From NCBI GenBank assembly GCA_023953835.1, contig JAMLJB010000002.1, forward strand, positions 278,630 through 342,629: a DNA stretch of 64,000 bases, in the 5' to 3' direction. Positions 34,541 to 44,221 of the stretch are shown one piece after another. The stretch comes from Rhizobiaceae bacterium. GTDB lineage: Bacteria > Pseudomonadota > Alphaproteobacteria > Rhizobiales > Rhizobiaceae. The stretch's first letter is position 1; each line of letters starts with the position of its first letter. A model generated the notes under the pieces. That model was not told the DNA's origin, searched no databases, and worked only from the letters and a program-made list of their open reading frames with translations. A program made the translations under genes and the position numbers.

Positions 34541-35875
34541 ATGACCGACGCGAACAGGGTGTTATGGTCCGAGGGGCTGTTCCTCAGGACACAGCACTTC
34601 CAGCAGCAGGACCGCTACATGGAAGCGACGGTGCGCGGAGCGTTGCAGGCGGGCCGCCTGCAAACCTACGGGTTCCGCTCGCTGACGCTGGATCATGCGC
34701 TTCTGGAGGCCGGGCAGGTCGCGGTGCTTTCGGCGCGCGGCCTGTTCCCCGACGGCACGCCCTTCGCCATACCGGAGACGATGGACCCCCCTGCCCCGCT
34801 GGCGGTTTCCGCCGACGTACCGGCAGGCCCGGTGCTGATCGCCGTGCCGCTCGAACCGGAGGGCGGCGTCGGCTTCGACCCCGCCCATGCCAGCCCGAGC
34901 GGGGCGCGCTATCGCGGCCGCATCGTCTCGGTCAATGATGCCGTGCAGGGCGGCGCGGACCCCGAGGAAATCGAGATCGCGCGGCCCGAGGCGCTGCTGC
35001 TGCCGCCCGGCAAGTCCGTGGGCGGCTACACCGCGCTGCCGATCGCCGAGATCAAGGGGCTGAAGGCCGACGGCAGCGTGTCGATGGTCGATACGTTCCT
35101 GCCGCCGACGCTCATCACCGCCGCCGCGCCCTGGTATGCCCGGCTGTTGCAGGAACTGATTTCAGGGCTCGACGCCATTGCCGACGCGCATGGCAAGGTG
35201 GTGCTGGGCGGGCCGGGGCGCAGCGTCGAGGACCTGCTGATGCTGCAATTGGCCAACGCCGCCCGCCCGCGCCTTGCCCACATGCTGGCGCAGGACGTGT
35301 TCCACCCCGCCGAACTCTACATGGAGCTGGCGGGGCTGGCAGGATCGATGGCGACCTACGGATCGAGTTCGCGACGGCTGACAGAGCTGCCGCCCTATGA
35401 CCACATGGCGCCCGCGCCTGCCTTCGTGGCGCTTGCCGACACGCTGCGCTCGCTGATCCTCAGCCTGCGCTATGTCGAGCCGAAATCGCGCGCGCTGCCG
35501 GTGATGAAGCATTCGACCAATGTGTGGAAGGTGCGCATCGACAATCCGAAGCTGCTGACGTCGAGCCGCATCGTGGTGCGGGTCGGCTCGGAGCTTTCCG
35601 AGGATGCGCTGCGCAAGATCTTCGTCAACCAGGTGACGGTGGGCGCGGCGGACGAGTTCGAAGGGCTGTGGAAATCGCGCCTGCCGGGCATCCCGCTGAA
35701 GCCGCTTCATTCGCAGCCGCGCGAAATCCCCTATGACGGCGACCGGCTGTGCCTCGAACTGGACCAGCGCAGCGAGCACTGGGCCTCGCTGCTCGACGCG
35801 CCGGGCTTCGTGATCGGCGTTTCGGGCGTGCTGCCCAGCGAGCCGCAGGTCGACTGCTTTTCGGTGAACAGGTAG
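34541..35875 (+). CDS. tssK: T6SS baseplate protein TssK
   Basis: A 444-residue TssK (VasE/ImpJ) that links the baseplate to TssL/TssM. Opening WSEGLFLRTQHFQQQDRY is the family signature; RPRLAHMLAQDVFHPAELYMEL lies in the middle domain. The preceding gap of 32 bp holds no recognisable promoter. Confidence 0.95.
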   Translation: MTDANRVLWSEGLFLRTQHFQQQDRYMEATVRGALQAGRLQTYGFRSLTLDHALLEAGQVAVLSARGLFPDGTPFAIPETMDPPAPLAVSADVPAGPVLIAVPLEPEGGVGFDPAHASPSGARYRGRIVSVNDAVQGGADPEEIEIARPEALLLPPGKSVGGYTALPIAEIKGLKADGSVSMVDTFLPPTLITAAAPWYARLLQELISGLDAIADAHGKVVLGGPGRSVEDLLMLQLANAARPRLAHMLAQDVFHPAELYMELAGLAGSMATYGSSSRRLTELPPYDHMAPAPAFVALADTLRSLILSLRYVEPKSRALPVMKHSTNVWKVRIDNPKLLTSSRIVVRVGSELSEDALRKIFVNQVTVGAADEFEGLWKSRLPGIPLKPLHSQPREIPYDGDRLCLELDQRSEHWASLLDAPGFVIGVSGVLPSEPQVDCFSVNR

Positions 35876-35879
35876 GGCC

Positions 35880-37253
35880 ATGAGCAAGGACGATCCTTTC
35901 GGACTGTCGGAGGATCGAGAGCGGACCCGCATCCGCCTTGTGGACACGCCCGCGCAGCGGCGGGGCGCGCCGCCCGAGCCTCAACCCTATGCGCCCGGCC
36001 CTGCCTATGTGCCCTCCTCGGCCAATGCGGTTGCGGTGAACCGCGCCCGCGCGCACCCAAACGCGCTGGTCAGCGCCTTTGCGCCGCTGCTTGAATTCGC
36101 GCCGGAACTGGAAAGCGCCCTGCCGCCGGAAAACCCGGAAACGCTGCGCACGCGCCTGCTCGACACGCTGGTGCGTTCACGCGATGCGGCGGTGGCCTCG
36201 GGCGCCTCGCTGGAGCGCGCCGATCAGGCCGCATGGGCGGTGGCCGCGCTGCTCGACGACCTCGCGCTCAACACGCCGTGGGGCGGCGCGAGCGCCTGGC
36301 CGCGCCAGCCGCTGGTGGTCATGCTGCGCGGCGATGTGGACACCGGGACCCAGTTCTTCGTGCGGCTGGAGGAACTGGAGCGCAATCCGGCGCGCGACCC
36401 GCAGCTTCTCGAACTGCTCTATTTCTGTCTGGCGCTCGGCTTTCGCGGAAAATACCGCGTGCCTGGCCGCGCAGGCGACCGCTCGCTGAACGCCGTGCGC
36501 GTCGCCACCGCGCGCTTCCTGCGCAACCCGGACACCGAAAGCGCGCCGATCTCGCCGCACTGGAAGGGCGTCGTCGCGTCCGACGAGCCGCCGCGCTTCA
36601 TCGTGCCGATCTGGGTAATGGCGCTGGCTGCGGTCGTGCTCGCCACCGCCGTCTATGCGGGGCTGTCGATGGGCCTGTCCTCGCAGGCGACCGAGCTTTC
36701 CACGCTGGTGCGCGCCCTGCCGCCGCCCGACCGCGTCGGCATCACCCGCATGGTGGCGAAGGAGCCGACGCCGCCGCCCCCGCCGCCGGTGGTGGATTTC
36801 GCGCTTCTGCCGGAGTTTCAGGCGGCGGCTCCCGAGGCGCTGCGCGCAGCGCTCAAGGGCAATGAGAGCATCTCGCTTGCCCGCCTCGTCATACAGGCTT
36901 CCGACCCCGAGCTTTTCCAGTCGTCGCGCGCCGAGCTTTCCGACGGGTTCGATCCGCTGATCGCCTCCGTGGCGAAGGTCATCGTCGACAATGAGGAGCT
37001 GATCGGCAACGTCACCGTCGTCGGCCACACCGACAGCGTGCCGCTCCAGCGCAGCAATCCGCTGTCCACCAACCAGCGGCTTTCCGAGGCGCGCGCGGCG
37101 ACCATCGCCGACATCCTCGTGCAAAACGGCGTGCCGCGCGATCGCGTGAAGTCCGAGGGCCGCGCCGCCACCGACCCGGTGGCGGACAACGCGACGCGTG
37201 AAGGGCGCGCCCTGAACCGTCGCGTGGAAGTGCTGGTCGAGAAGAGGCTGTAG
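35880..37253 (+). CDS. tssL: T6SS membrane protein TssL with OmpA domain (copy 1)
   Basis: A 457-residue TssL (DotU/IcmH). The cytoplasmic DotU domain (about 65-215; LLDDLALNTPWG, FFVRLEELERNP, LGFRGKYRVPG) precedes one membrane helix (about 243-262). The periplasmic C-terminus is an OmpA/MotB peptidoglycan-binding domain (about 340-457; VVGHTDSVPLQ, NQRLSEARA, NRRVEV). The OmpA fusion should anchor the complex to the cell wall. Confidence 0.93.
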   Translation: MSKDDPFGLSEDRERTRIRLVDTPAQRRGAPPEPQPYAPGPAYVPSSANAVAVNRARAHPNALVSAFAPLLEFAPELESALPPENPETLRTRLLDTLVRSRDAAVASGASLERADQAAWAVAALLDDLALNTPWGGASAWPRQPLVVMLRGDVDTGTQFFVRLEELERNPARDPQLLELLYFCLALGFRGKYRVPGRAGDRSLNAVRVATARFLRNPDTESAPISPHWKGVVASDEPPRFIVPIWVMALAAVVLATAVYAGLSMGLSSQATELSTLVRALPPPDRVGITRMVAKEPTPPPPPPVVDFALLPEFQAAAPEALRAALKGNESISLARLVIQASDPELFQSSRAELSDGFDPLIASVAKVIVDNEELIGNVTVVGHTDSVPLQRSNPLSTNQRLSEARAATIADILVQNGVPRDRVKSEGRAATDPVADNATREGRALNRRVEVLVEKRL

Positions 37254-37254
37254 G

Positions 37255-40200
37255 ATGTTCATCTTGCGCTTCATCTGGGCGGTCCTCACCTCTCGCATCC
37301 TGTGGATGCTGATCGGGCTTGCGCTGCTTTCGCTGCTGATCTGGGTGTTCGGCCCGATCATCAGCGTGGGGTCCGCGCAGCCGCTCGCCGACGACACGGT
37401 GCGCATCGTGGTGATCGCCGCGCTGGTCATATTGTGGCTGATCTGGATGATCGTCGCGCAGCGCCGCGCTATGCGGGCAAACCGCATGTTCGTGCAGGAG
37501 ATCGCCGCGCCCGCGCCCGAACCCGCCGCACCCTCCCCCGGCGAGGAAAGCGTCGCCGCCGTCGGCGCGAAGTTTCAGGGCGTGGTGAGCGAGTTGCGCC
37601 GCCGCAAGCTCGGCAAGCGCTTCCTGCGCGAGATGCCGTGGTATGTGATCGTCGGGCCGCCCGCCACCGGCAAGACCACGGCGCTGAAGCAATCGGGGCT
37701 GAACTTCCCCTTCGACCTGTCGGACGACCTTCACGGCGTGGGCGGCACGCGCAACTGCGACTGGTTCTTCACCGAGAACGCGGTGCTGATCGACACCGCC
37801 GGGCGCTATGTGCAGCAGGAAAGCCAGCCCGATGTCGACGCCACCGAGTGGCTGGGCTTTCTCGACCTGTTGAAGAAGCACCGCGGCCGCCGCGCGCTGA
37901 ACGGGGTCATCGTCGCGCTCTCGGTCGATGCGCTGTCGGAAGGCGACGACGCGATCCGCGAGCATGGCCGCAAGATACGCCGCCGCCTTGCCGAACTGAA
38001 CGAAAGGCTGGAAATCCGCCTGCCGGTCTACCTGATGCTGACCAAGGCCGATCTCATCAAGGGCTTCGAGCAGTTCTTCGGCGGGCTGTCCACCGCCGGA
38101 CGGGAACAGGTCTGGGGCACGACCTTCGCGCTCGACAGGCGCATCGACGCCAAGGCCGTCGCCGCCGAGATTTCGGCGCTCTCGCGCGAACTCGAAGGGC
38201 AACTCGTGCCGAAGCTGGAGGCGGAGGACAATCTTCAGGGCCGCGCCGAGATTTTCCGCTTTCCGGCACAGCTCGAAAGCCTGTCCGAGCCGATACAGCT
38301 TCTGATCGAGACCGTGGCGGGTGAGACGCGCTATGAGGAAGCGCCGTGGCTGCGCGGCATCTACCTGACATCGGCGACGCAGGAAGGCGCGCCGATCGAC
38401 CGGCTGACCGCTGCCCTTTCAGGCTCTTTCGGCCTGCCGCCGAAGCGCTCCATGCTGGCCCCCCGGATCGAGCGGCGCAGCTTCTTCCTCAAGAACCTGC
38501 TCACCGAAGTCATCTTCAGGGAGGCGGGGCTCGGCACGTTCGATCCGGCGGCGCTGAGGCGGCGCGCGTGGATCTGGCGCGGCGCGGCGGCCGCCTGCGG
38601 CCTCGCGGTGATCGGCGCGGGCGCGCTGTTCACGCTTTCCTATTTCGACAACCGGCAGGCGGTCACAACGCAGTCGGGCCAGCTCGAAGCCTTGCAGCGC
38701 CCGCTCGCGGCGGCTGCCGCCGAACCCGTGCAGGTGGAGCAGCCGAGCCTCGACACCGCGCTGGCGGCAATGGACGAGGTGGTCGCGGCGCGCGTCGAGC
38801 CACCATCCGCGCTGCGCAACGAGGCCGGGCCGTCCGCCGGGGCGGAACTGGCGCAGGCGCAGGCCGACGCCTATGACCGCACGCTGCGCAACGTTCTCGA
38901 ACCGCGCATGGTGGCGGCGCTCGAAGCCACGATGTGGCGGCAGATTCGCGAGCCGGAATTCATGCTCGGCGCGCTCAAGACCTACCGCATGATGACCGGC
39001 CTGTCGCAGATGGACACAGATTTCGTGCAGGACTGGTGGGTCAATCAGTTGCCGGATTTCGCACCGGTCGCGCTGTTCCCGACAGAGACGGCGGAAGAGC
39101 ACCAGCTGGCGGCGATCCGGCGCATGGCGATCGACGACAGCTACATCCAGCCCGACCAGGCGCTGGTCGCCGAGGCGCTGAAAAGCGTGTGCACCATCTC
39201 GCTGCCCGCCCGCGCCTACAAGCAATTGCTGGCCGATCCCGACGTCGCCGGGCTGCCGGAATGGGTCCCCGCCAATTTCGCAGGACCGAACGGGGCGAAG
39301 GTGTTCACGCGCACCTCGGGCAAGACGCTCCGCAGCGGCATTGCGGGCGCCTTCACCTATGCGGGCTTCCATGACGCGATCCTCGACCGGGTCGAGGATG
39401 TCTCGGCGCAGGCCGCGCTCGACCGCGCGGTCTTTGCGGGCGGCTGCTCGGAAAACGCGGAGACATCCGTGCCTGCCCTGACCGAGGACGTGCTGAAGCT
39501 CTATTACGAGGACTTCATCGCGCAGTGGGACAGCTTTCTGCGCGACATGCGCCTTGCGCCGCTGACCAATCTGCTGGTCGCCAGCGACAACCTCAAGGAC
39601 TTGTCCTCGGCCGACTCCGCGCTGAAGCGGCTGCTGACCGCCGTCGTGCGCGAAACGGACCTGACGCGCAGCGAGGACGAGGACGAAGGCGGCGGCGACA
39701 ACAAGGCGCAGAAGAAGGCCGGGAACAAGCTGCTGGGCAAGCTCGGAAAGCTCGGCAAGTTGGCGAAGGCGGGCGCGAAGCTTCTGCCCAAGGCGGGTTC
39801 GTCGGACCAGGTGGACCTGACCGGCACGCTGGTGGCGGAGCATTTCAAGCCGCTGAAAGGCACCATCGCCGAAGTCGACGGCCAGCCGCCCGCGCTCGAC
39901 GCCGCCGTGGTTGCGCTGACCGCGCTTTCCAACGTGCTCCAGACGGTCAACGCGACGCCCGACCCGAGCGAGGCGATCAAGAAGCAGGGCGGACTGGCGG
40001 AACTGACCGGCGCGGTGGCGCGGCAGGCGCAGATCCTGCCCGACCCGGTTGACGACTGGCTCGGCGGCATCGCGGGCGACACGAGCGGCCTGACGCAAAA
40101 GGCAGTGACGTCCGAGCTGAACGCCATCTGGCGGGCCGAGATCCTGCCCTTCTGCCAGGCAGCGCTCAACAATCGCTATCCCTTCGACGCCAGCAGCGCG

Positions 40201-40800
40201 GTGGATGTCAACGTCAAGGATTTCGCCCGTCTGTTCGGGCCTGCCGGAATGATCGACGCCTTCACCAACGACCACCTGCTGACCTATGTGGACACCACGA
40301 CCCAGCCGTGGAAATGGCGCGCCGATTTCGGCCTCGATCCTTCCGCGCTTGCGGCATTCGAGCAGGCCCGCCACATACGCGACGACCTGTTTCCGGGCGG
40401 GACCGGCCCGGTGATGAGCTTCACGCTCGAACCGAAGGACCTGTCGCCCACGGTCTCGCGCGTCTCGCTCAATCTCGACGGGCAGACGCTCGTCTATTTC
40501 AACAATGCGACGCGCCCGCAGCCGATGACATGGCCCGGCAAGGACGGCACGGGTGCGATCTCGCTCGCCTTCCAGCCGATCGACGGCTCGCCGGAGGTGA
40601 TGGTCACCGAAACCGGAAGCTGGGCGTGGCTGCGCCTGCTGCGGGCGGGCCGCTTCACCGCCACCTCGCTGGCGGACGTCTACAATCTGCGTCTCGGCGC
40701 TCAGGGCTTCTATGCCGATTTCGAGCTGAAGGCCGCCAGCGTCGAGAACCCCTACAATCTCGAAATGTTCAAGAAATTCACCTGTCCGGCACAGATATGA
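37255..40800 (+). CDS. tssM: T6SS membrane protein TssM (copy 1)
   Basis: An 1181-residue TssM (IcmF). Two N-terminal helices (about 5-30 and 43-63), a cytoplasmic NTPase-like domain with intact Walker A GPPATGKTT (from about 134), a third helix (about 444-465) and a large periplasmic domain that contacts TssJ. A lysine/glycine/leucine-rich low-complexity insert (GKLGKLGKLAKAGAKLLPKA, about 825-845) lies in the periplasmic part and is not typical. ATGA overlap with tagF. Confidence 0.94.
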   Translation: MFILRFIWAVLTSRILWMLIGLALLSLLIWVFGPIISVGSAQPLADDTVRIVVIAALVILWLIWMIVAQRRAMRANRMFVQEIAAPAPEPAAPSPGEESVAAVGAKFQGVVSELRRRKLGKRFLREMPWYVIVGPPATGKTTALKQSGLNFPFDLSDDLHGVGGTRNCDWFFTENAVLIDTAGRYVQQESQPDVDATEWLGFLDLLKKHRGRRALNGVIVALSVDALSEGDDAIREHGRKIRRRLAELNERLEIRLPVYLMLTKADLIKGFEQFFGGLSTAGREQVWGTTFALDRRIDAKAVAAEISALSRELEGQLVPKLEAEDNLQGRAEIFRFPAQLESLSEPIQLLIETVAGETRYEEAPWLRGIYLTSATQEGAPIDRLTAALSGSFGLPPKRSMLAPRIERRSFFLKNLLTEVIFREAGLGTFDPAALRRRAWIWRGAAAACGLAVIGAGALFTLSYFDNRQAVTTQSGQLEALQRPLAAAAAEPVQVEQPSLDTALAAMDEVVAARVEPPSALRNEAGPSAGAELAQAQADAYDRTLRNVLEPRMVAALEATMWRQIREPEFMLGALKTYRMMTGLSQMDTDFVQDWWVNQLPDFAPVALFPTETAEEHQLAAIRRMAIDDSYIQPDQALVAEALKSVCTISLPARAYKQLLADPDVAGLPEWVPANFAGPNGAKVFTRTSGKTLRSGIAGAFTYAGFHDAILDRVEDVSAQAALDRAVFAGGCSENAETSVPALTEDVLKLYYEDFIAQWDSFLRDMRLAPLTNLLVASDNLKDLSSADSALKRLLTAVVRETDLTRSEDEDEGGGDNKAQKKAGNKLLGKLGKLGKLAKAGAKLLPKAGSSDQVDLTGTLVAEHFKPLKGTIAEVDGQPPALDAAVVALTALSNVLQTVNATPDPSEAIKKQGGLAELTGAVARQAQILPDPVDDWLGGIAGDTSGLTQKAVTSELNAIWRAEILPFCQAALNNRYPFDASSAVDVNVKDFARLFGPAGMIDAFTNDHLLTYVDTTTQPWKWRADFGLDPSALAAFEQARHIRDDLFPGGTGPVMSFTLEPKDLSPTVSRVSLNLDGQTLVYFNNATRPQPMTWPGKDGTGAISLAFQPIDGSPEVMVTETGSWAWLRLLRAGRFTATSLADVYNLRLGAQGFYADFELKAASVENPYNLEMFKKFTCPAQI

Positions 40801-41321
40801 CCACCGGCTTCTTCGGCAAGATTCCCGCCACGGGCGACTTCATCGCCTCGGGCCTGCCGCGCGTCTTCGTGGACCGCTGGGACCGCTGGATGTCGATGGA
40901 ACTTCGGGCGCGGCCCGACGACGGCGCGCTCGACCCGCGCGCCTGGCGCTTCGCGATCCGGGCGGGCATTTTCGGCGACCAGCCCTGCGCGGGCGTGTGG
41001 CGCATGAGCCGCGACCGCATCGGCAGGCGCTATCCGTTCGCGGTCGTGCGGCTCGGGGCCCCGCCCGACGCCGCCGACCCGTGGTACGACGCGGTTGCGG
41101 CGATCGTGCAGGGCATGGTCGAGGAGGAACGCGCGCAAAACTGGATCGCCGGGCGCATCGCCGCCTTGCCCGAGCCGGGCAGCGCCGACAGCCGCGACCG
41201 CATCGCCTTCTGGCTCGACGACTGGGAGGTGCACGAACTGGCCTTTGCCGACATTCACGACCTTGCCGAAAACGGGCTACCCGCCATGCGCGCGGCGCGG
41301 CCGGAAACGGAGACGCTCTAG
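40797..41321 (+). CDS. tagF: T6SS-associated protein TagF
   Basis: A 174-residue TagF (DUF2094). The FFGKIPATGDFIASGLP opening and RRYPFAVV are typical. In P. aeruginosa TagF post-translationally represses the T6SS. There it is fused or coupled to PppA; here it is a stand-alone single domain coupled to tssM. Confidence 0.9.
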   Translation: MTTGFFGKIPATGDFIASGLPRVFVDRWDRWMSMELRARPDDGALDPRAWRFAIRAGIFGDQPCAGVWRMSRDRIGRRYPFAVVRLGAPPDAADPWYDAVAAIVQGMVEEERAQNWIAGRIAALPEPGSADSRDRIAFWLDDWEVHELAFADIHDLAENGLPAMRAARPETETL

Positions 41322-42194
41322 GTGGCATGCACCGTCTTTGCAGAGAAACTGGGCTGGTTCCACCAGAGTAGTGGCGGAACCGGCACGGCGCCCGGCGACG
41401 TGTGCCTCAGCCCACCTCCGCCGCCGACCGGTCCTGTTCCCGTACCCTACGTCAACATGCTGTTTGCCAGCGACCTCACGAAAGGCAGCAAGAGCGTCAA
41501 GGCCGACGGCAGCCCGACCGCGCTGGAGAACAGTTCCGAGATCGCCACCAGCACCGGCAACGAGGCGGGCACGCAGGGCGGCGGCGTGGTCACCCACGTC
41601 ACCAAGGGGAAAGGCAGCTTCTCGCTTTGGTCCTTCACGGTGAAGGTCGAGGGCAAGGGAGTTTGCCGCCATACAGATCCGATCTTGCAGAACGAGTCAT
41701 GCACGCCACCGAACTGCACCGCGCCGGGCGCGAGAACGCTTCTTGAAAACAAGCTCATCGAACTCGGCATCGAGCCGGGAACGCCCTGCCCGAAACCGTA
41801 TGAAAGCGAGAAGCATCGGCCCGGCATTACCCAGGCACAGGAGGACGAGGTTTACGGCAAGAAGTGTTGGGAGTGCGCCAAGCAGATCCGGGCAGGCAAA
41901 AAGCCAAAGACCCCCGGCGGCAAGTGGATGCGAAAGTCGGGCTACGAAGCGAGGTACGGCAGGAGGCGGAGGAAGATATACAAGAACCGGGATCGCAAGA
42001 GAATGACCCCGGACCACCAGCCCCCGCTAAACCGCGCATGGGAACTTGGAGGCTGCCATCTCAAGACTGCCGGGTTCAAGGAACTGATGAGCCAGCCGGA
42101 AATGGTCCGGCCGCATTGCCGCGCACATTCAAACAGCCAGGGCACCAAGGTCAAGGCAGCCGCCGACGCATTGCGAGCCAGCCGCGGAGGCTAG
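41322..42194 (+). CDS. PAAR-like DUF4150 protein with putative HNH nuclease tail
   Basis: A 290-residue candidate T6SS effector. The N-terminal half (1 to about 130) is a DUF4150 PAAR-like spike tip (PGDVCLSPPPPPTGPVPVPYVNM, given as residues 24-46; GNEAGTQGGGVVTHVTKGKG). The C-terminal part is basic (RYGRRRRKIYKNRDRKR) and has an HNH-like set: C182-x2-C185, D231-H232, H265-C266, H269-S-N. This suggests a zinc-containing DNase or RNase. GTG start right after the tagF stop. Two candidate immunity genes follow. Codon choice appears less GC-biased than in the tss genes, consistent with module exchange. Confidence 0.75.
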   Translation: MACTVFAEKLGWFHQSSGGTGTAPGDVCLSPPPPPTGPVPVPYVNMLFASDLTKGSKSVKADGSPTALENSSEIATSTGNEAGTQGGGVVTHVTKGKGSFSLWSFTVKVEGKGVCRHTDPILQNESCTPPNCTAPGARTLLENKLIELGIEPGTPCPKPYESEKHRPGITQAQEDEVYGKKCWECAKQIRAGKKPKTPGGKWMRKSGYEARYGRRRRKIYKNRDRKRMTPDHQPPLNRAWELGGCHLKTAGFKELMSQPEMVRPHCRAHSNSQGTKVKAAADALRASRGG

Positions 42195-42207
42195 AGAGAG
42201 AGGCGAT

Positions 42208-42636
42208 ATGGATCAGCGCTACGAGGATATCCAGGCACGCTACCTCGCCGAAATGCGGCAGATCCTGCCCGAAATTACGGCATGGTGGAAAGCCAATGCG
42301 ATACGCGACCCGAGCGACATCACGACAAAGCCGGCCAATGATTTTGAAAGACGGTGGCCCGCGGGCCCTACCGCCCACCCGCGGGTCCTGCATATCTTTC
42401 GCAAATATTTCCTCGAGATCGATGCCCTCAATGTAGAAAACGAAACGCGCGAACCATCATCGGCAACCGCTTCGGAAGAGGACTGGGGCACAGACGAGGA
42501 CGAGGAAGCCGATTTTCAGCTCCCCATCGACCTCCTGGTGGATGATCTGCCGGATGTAGCGCCCGATGTGTACGGGCTGGTCAAGGCGATGGTCTTCGTG
42601 CCCATCGGGCTTTCTCCCGACGAGGAGTATTGCTGA
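42208..42636 (+). CDS. Candidate immunity protein, paralogue 1
   Basis: A 142-residue acidic soluble protein of unknown family, 13 bp after the effector gene. It shares a pattern with the next gene product: an aromatic/Trp N-terminal helix (ITAWWKANA), a HPRVLHIFRKYFLEIDALN block and a closing VFVPIGLSPDEE. The very acidic stretch (EEDWGTDEDEEADFQ) would suit binding to the basic toxin tail. The immunity role is inferred from position, charge and duplication. Confidence 0.6.
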   Translation: MDQRYEDIQARYLAEMRQILPEITAWWKANAIRDPSDITTKPANDFERRWPAGPTAHPRVLHIFRKYFLEIDALNVENETREPSSATASEEDWGTDEDEEADFQLPIDLLVDDLPDVAPDVYGLVKAMVFVPIGLSPDEEYC

Positions 42637-42637
42637 C

Positions 42638-43129
42638 GTGGCATTCAAGATCGTCCACAACGTTCAAAAGGCGGTGCAGCAGCTCCTCGAAGCGCCGGAC
42701 GACCTCGCTCCACTGGTCACGGACCAGGGCCGCGCACGGCCTCTCACCCAGGCCGGCAGCGAACACCAATCGCTTTACGCCCAATATATTACCGACTTCG
42801 AGACCGCCTATGAGATCGGCGACGCATGGTGGCAGGACTGCGTTGACGCGTTTACGGAGGACGGTCACCCGGAAGACGAGGCCGTCGATCTGGCCTATAG
42901 CAAGCGACTTGCAGGGCCTGCCTCCGCGCCGGAAGTCGTCTGGTTCTTCCGTACCTACTGGCTGGCATTCGATGAGGTCAACCGGGCGCTGCCCCCTGAA
43001 GACCGTGTGCCGCCGCAGGTCGCCTTGCTCGGTTGGCTGGTCGAGGAGGACCGCACGGAGTATATTCGCCTGCTTACATGCATGCCTTACTGGCCGATCG
43101 GCCTTGACGAAAATAGAAACTGGTCCTGA
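42638..43129 (+). CDS. Candidate immunity protein, paralogue 2
   Basis: A 163-residue acidic protein starting at a GTG that follows the previous stop by one base. It resembles its neighbour at matching places: EIGDAWWQDCVDAF, SAPEVVWFFRTYWLAFDEVN and MPYWPIGLDEN. The pair may recognise variants of one toxin or act as a heterodimer. Family unknown. Confidence 0.6.
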   Translation: MAFKIVHNVQKAVQQLLEAPDDLAPLVTDQGRARPLTQAGSEHQSLYAQYITDFETAYEIGDAWWQDCVDAFTEDGHPEDEAVDLAYSKRLAGPASAPEVVWFFRTYWLAFDEVNRALPPEDRVPPQVALLGWLVEEDRTEYIRLLTCMPYWPIGLDENRNWS

Positions 43130-43132
43130 GCG

Positions 43133-44221
43133 ATGAGTGCGGCTGTCTGGCTTGAAAATCGCACGCCTTTTGATGCCGAAACGCATATCCAGCTCAATTC
43201 AGATGGTCAGGAAGTGCTGGTCGTGATGCTGTCGGCCAGCTTTCAGTCCGACCCGGAAGACGGTGGATTGCGCCCCGCTGATGAGCAGCTGCCCGTTACG
43301 TTTGGCGACGTGCCTTTCGGAAATCCGGTCCTTTCGTCGAACCGCTACGAGGCCGACATAGCGCCGGTCAAGCCGGCTGCGGAAATACTCGTCAACGGCA
43401 CTGCGTACGCGCCGAATGGCAAGCCTGCACGCGAGATGCAGGTCGGCATCCGCGTCGGCGCGATGCGCAAGGTGCTCAATGTCGTTGGGGACCGGATCTA
43501 CGATATGGGCAGCTTCAGCGCGCCCGCTCCATTCCGCACCATGCCGGTCGTCTACGAGCGCTCCTATGGCGGCACGACGCCCGATGGCAAGATCGATCAG
43601 CGCAATCCGGTGGGTGTCGGCTTTCACCATGCGCCTTCCGCCGATCCCTCGGTGAGGACGGAAGCGCCCAACATTACCTATCCGGGCGAGCCTTTTCTCA
43701 GCCCTTCGGATCGTCCAAGACCGGCCGGTTTCGGCGCTGTAGGACGCGGTTGGCAGCCGCGCCTCAGCTATGCCGGCAGCTATGACAAGGCCTGGCTCGA
43801 TTCACAATGGCCCCTGCCGCCGAAGGATTTTGATCCGCGCCACAATCTTTCCACCCCGGAGGACCAGCAATTGCCGCGTCTTGCCGGCGGAGAAAGTGTC
43901 ACGCTTGTTGGCCTCACCCCGTCAGGACGCTGGGATTTCCGGCTGCCGCGCGTCACTGCTCCGGTCAGGCTCATCTTCGACGACAGGATCGAAGATACCG
44001 AATTCGCGCCCGACACAGTGCTGATCGAGCCTGATTTCGAACGCATCACCCTGAAGGCCCGGCTATCCTTTACGCTGCGTCGGAACGCACCCTCGCTGAG
44101 GGAGATCGTTTTCGGCCACGTATCGCCGGTATGGCTGAGTGCTCGACGCAAGCGCAAGGCATATTTCAATCCTCTGGGCGGCGACGGCACCTTGACGGAC
44201 CAGCCGGTATGGCATCCTTGA
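43133..44221 (+). CDS. DUF2169 protein, T6SS effector adaptor
   Basis: A 362-residue DUF2169 protein (VWLENRTPFDAETH, VVYERSYGGTTPDGK, RNPVGVGFHHAP). DUF2169 proteins are found beside PAAR-type effectors and are regarded as adaptors or chaperones that load them. Here it follows the DUF4150 effector and candidate immunity genes. Its 3' end overlaps the next gene by 13 bp. Confidence 0.85.
   Translation: MSAAVWLENRTPFDAETHIQLNSDGQEVLVVMLSASFQSDPEDGGLRPADEQLPVTFGDVPFGNPVLSSNRYEADIAPVKPAAEILVNGTAYAPNGKPAREMQVGIRVGAMRKVLNVVGDRIYDMGSFSAPAPFRTMPVVYERSYGGTTPDGKIDQRNPVGVGFHHAPSADPSVRTEAPNITYPGEPFLSPSDRPRPAGFGAVGRGWQPRLSYAGSYDKAWLDSQWPLPPKDFDPRHNLSTPEDQQLPRLAGGESVTLVGLTPSGRWDFRLPRVTAPVRLIFDDRIEDTEFAPDTVLIEPDFERITLKARLSFTLRRNAPSLREIVFGHVSPVWLSARRKRKAYFNPLGGDGTLTDQPVWHP

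Noticed and set aside
38419..40374. Minus-strand 651-codon frame opposite TssM1
   Set aside because: It is an antisense shadow; TssM motifs are clear on the plus strand.
25291..40800. Phage tail or extracellular contractile injection system
   Set aside because: TssJ, TssK, TssL, TssM and ClpV are present, which define a T6SS.
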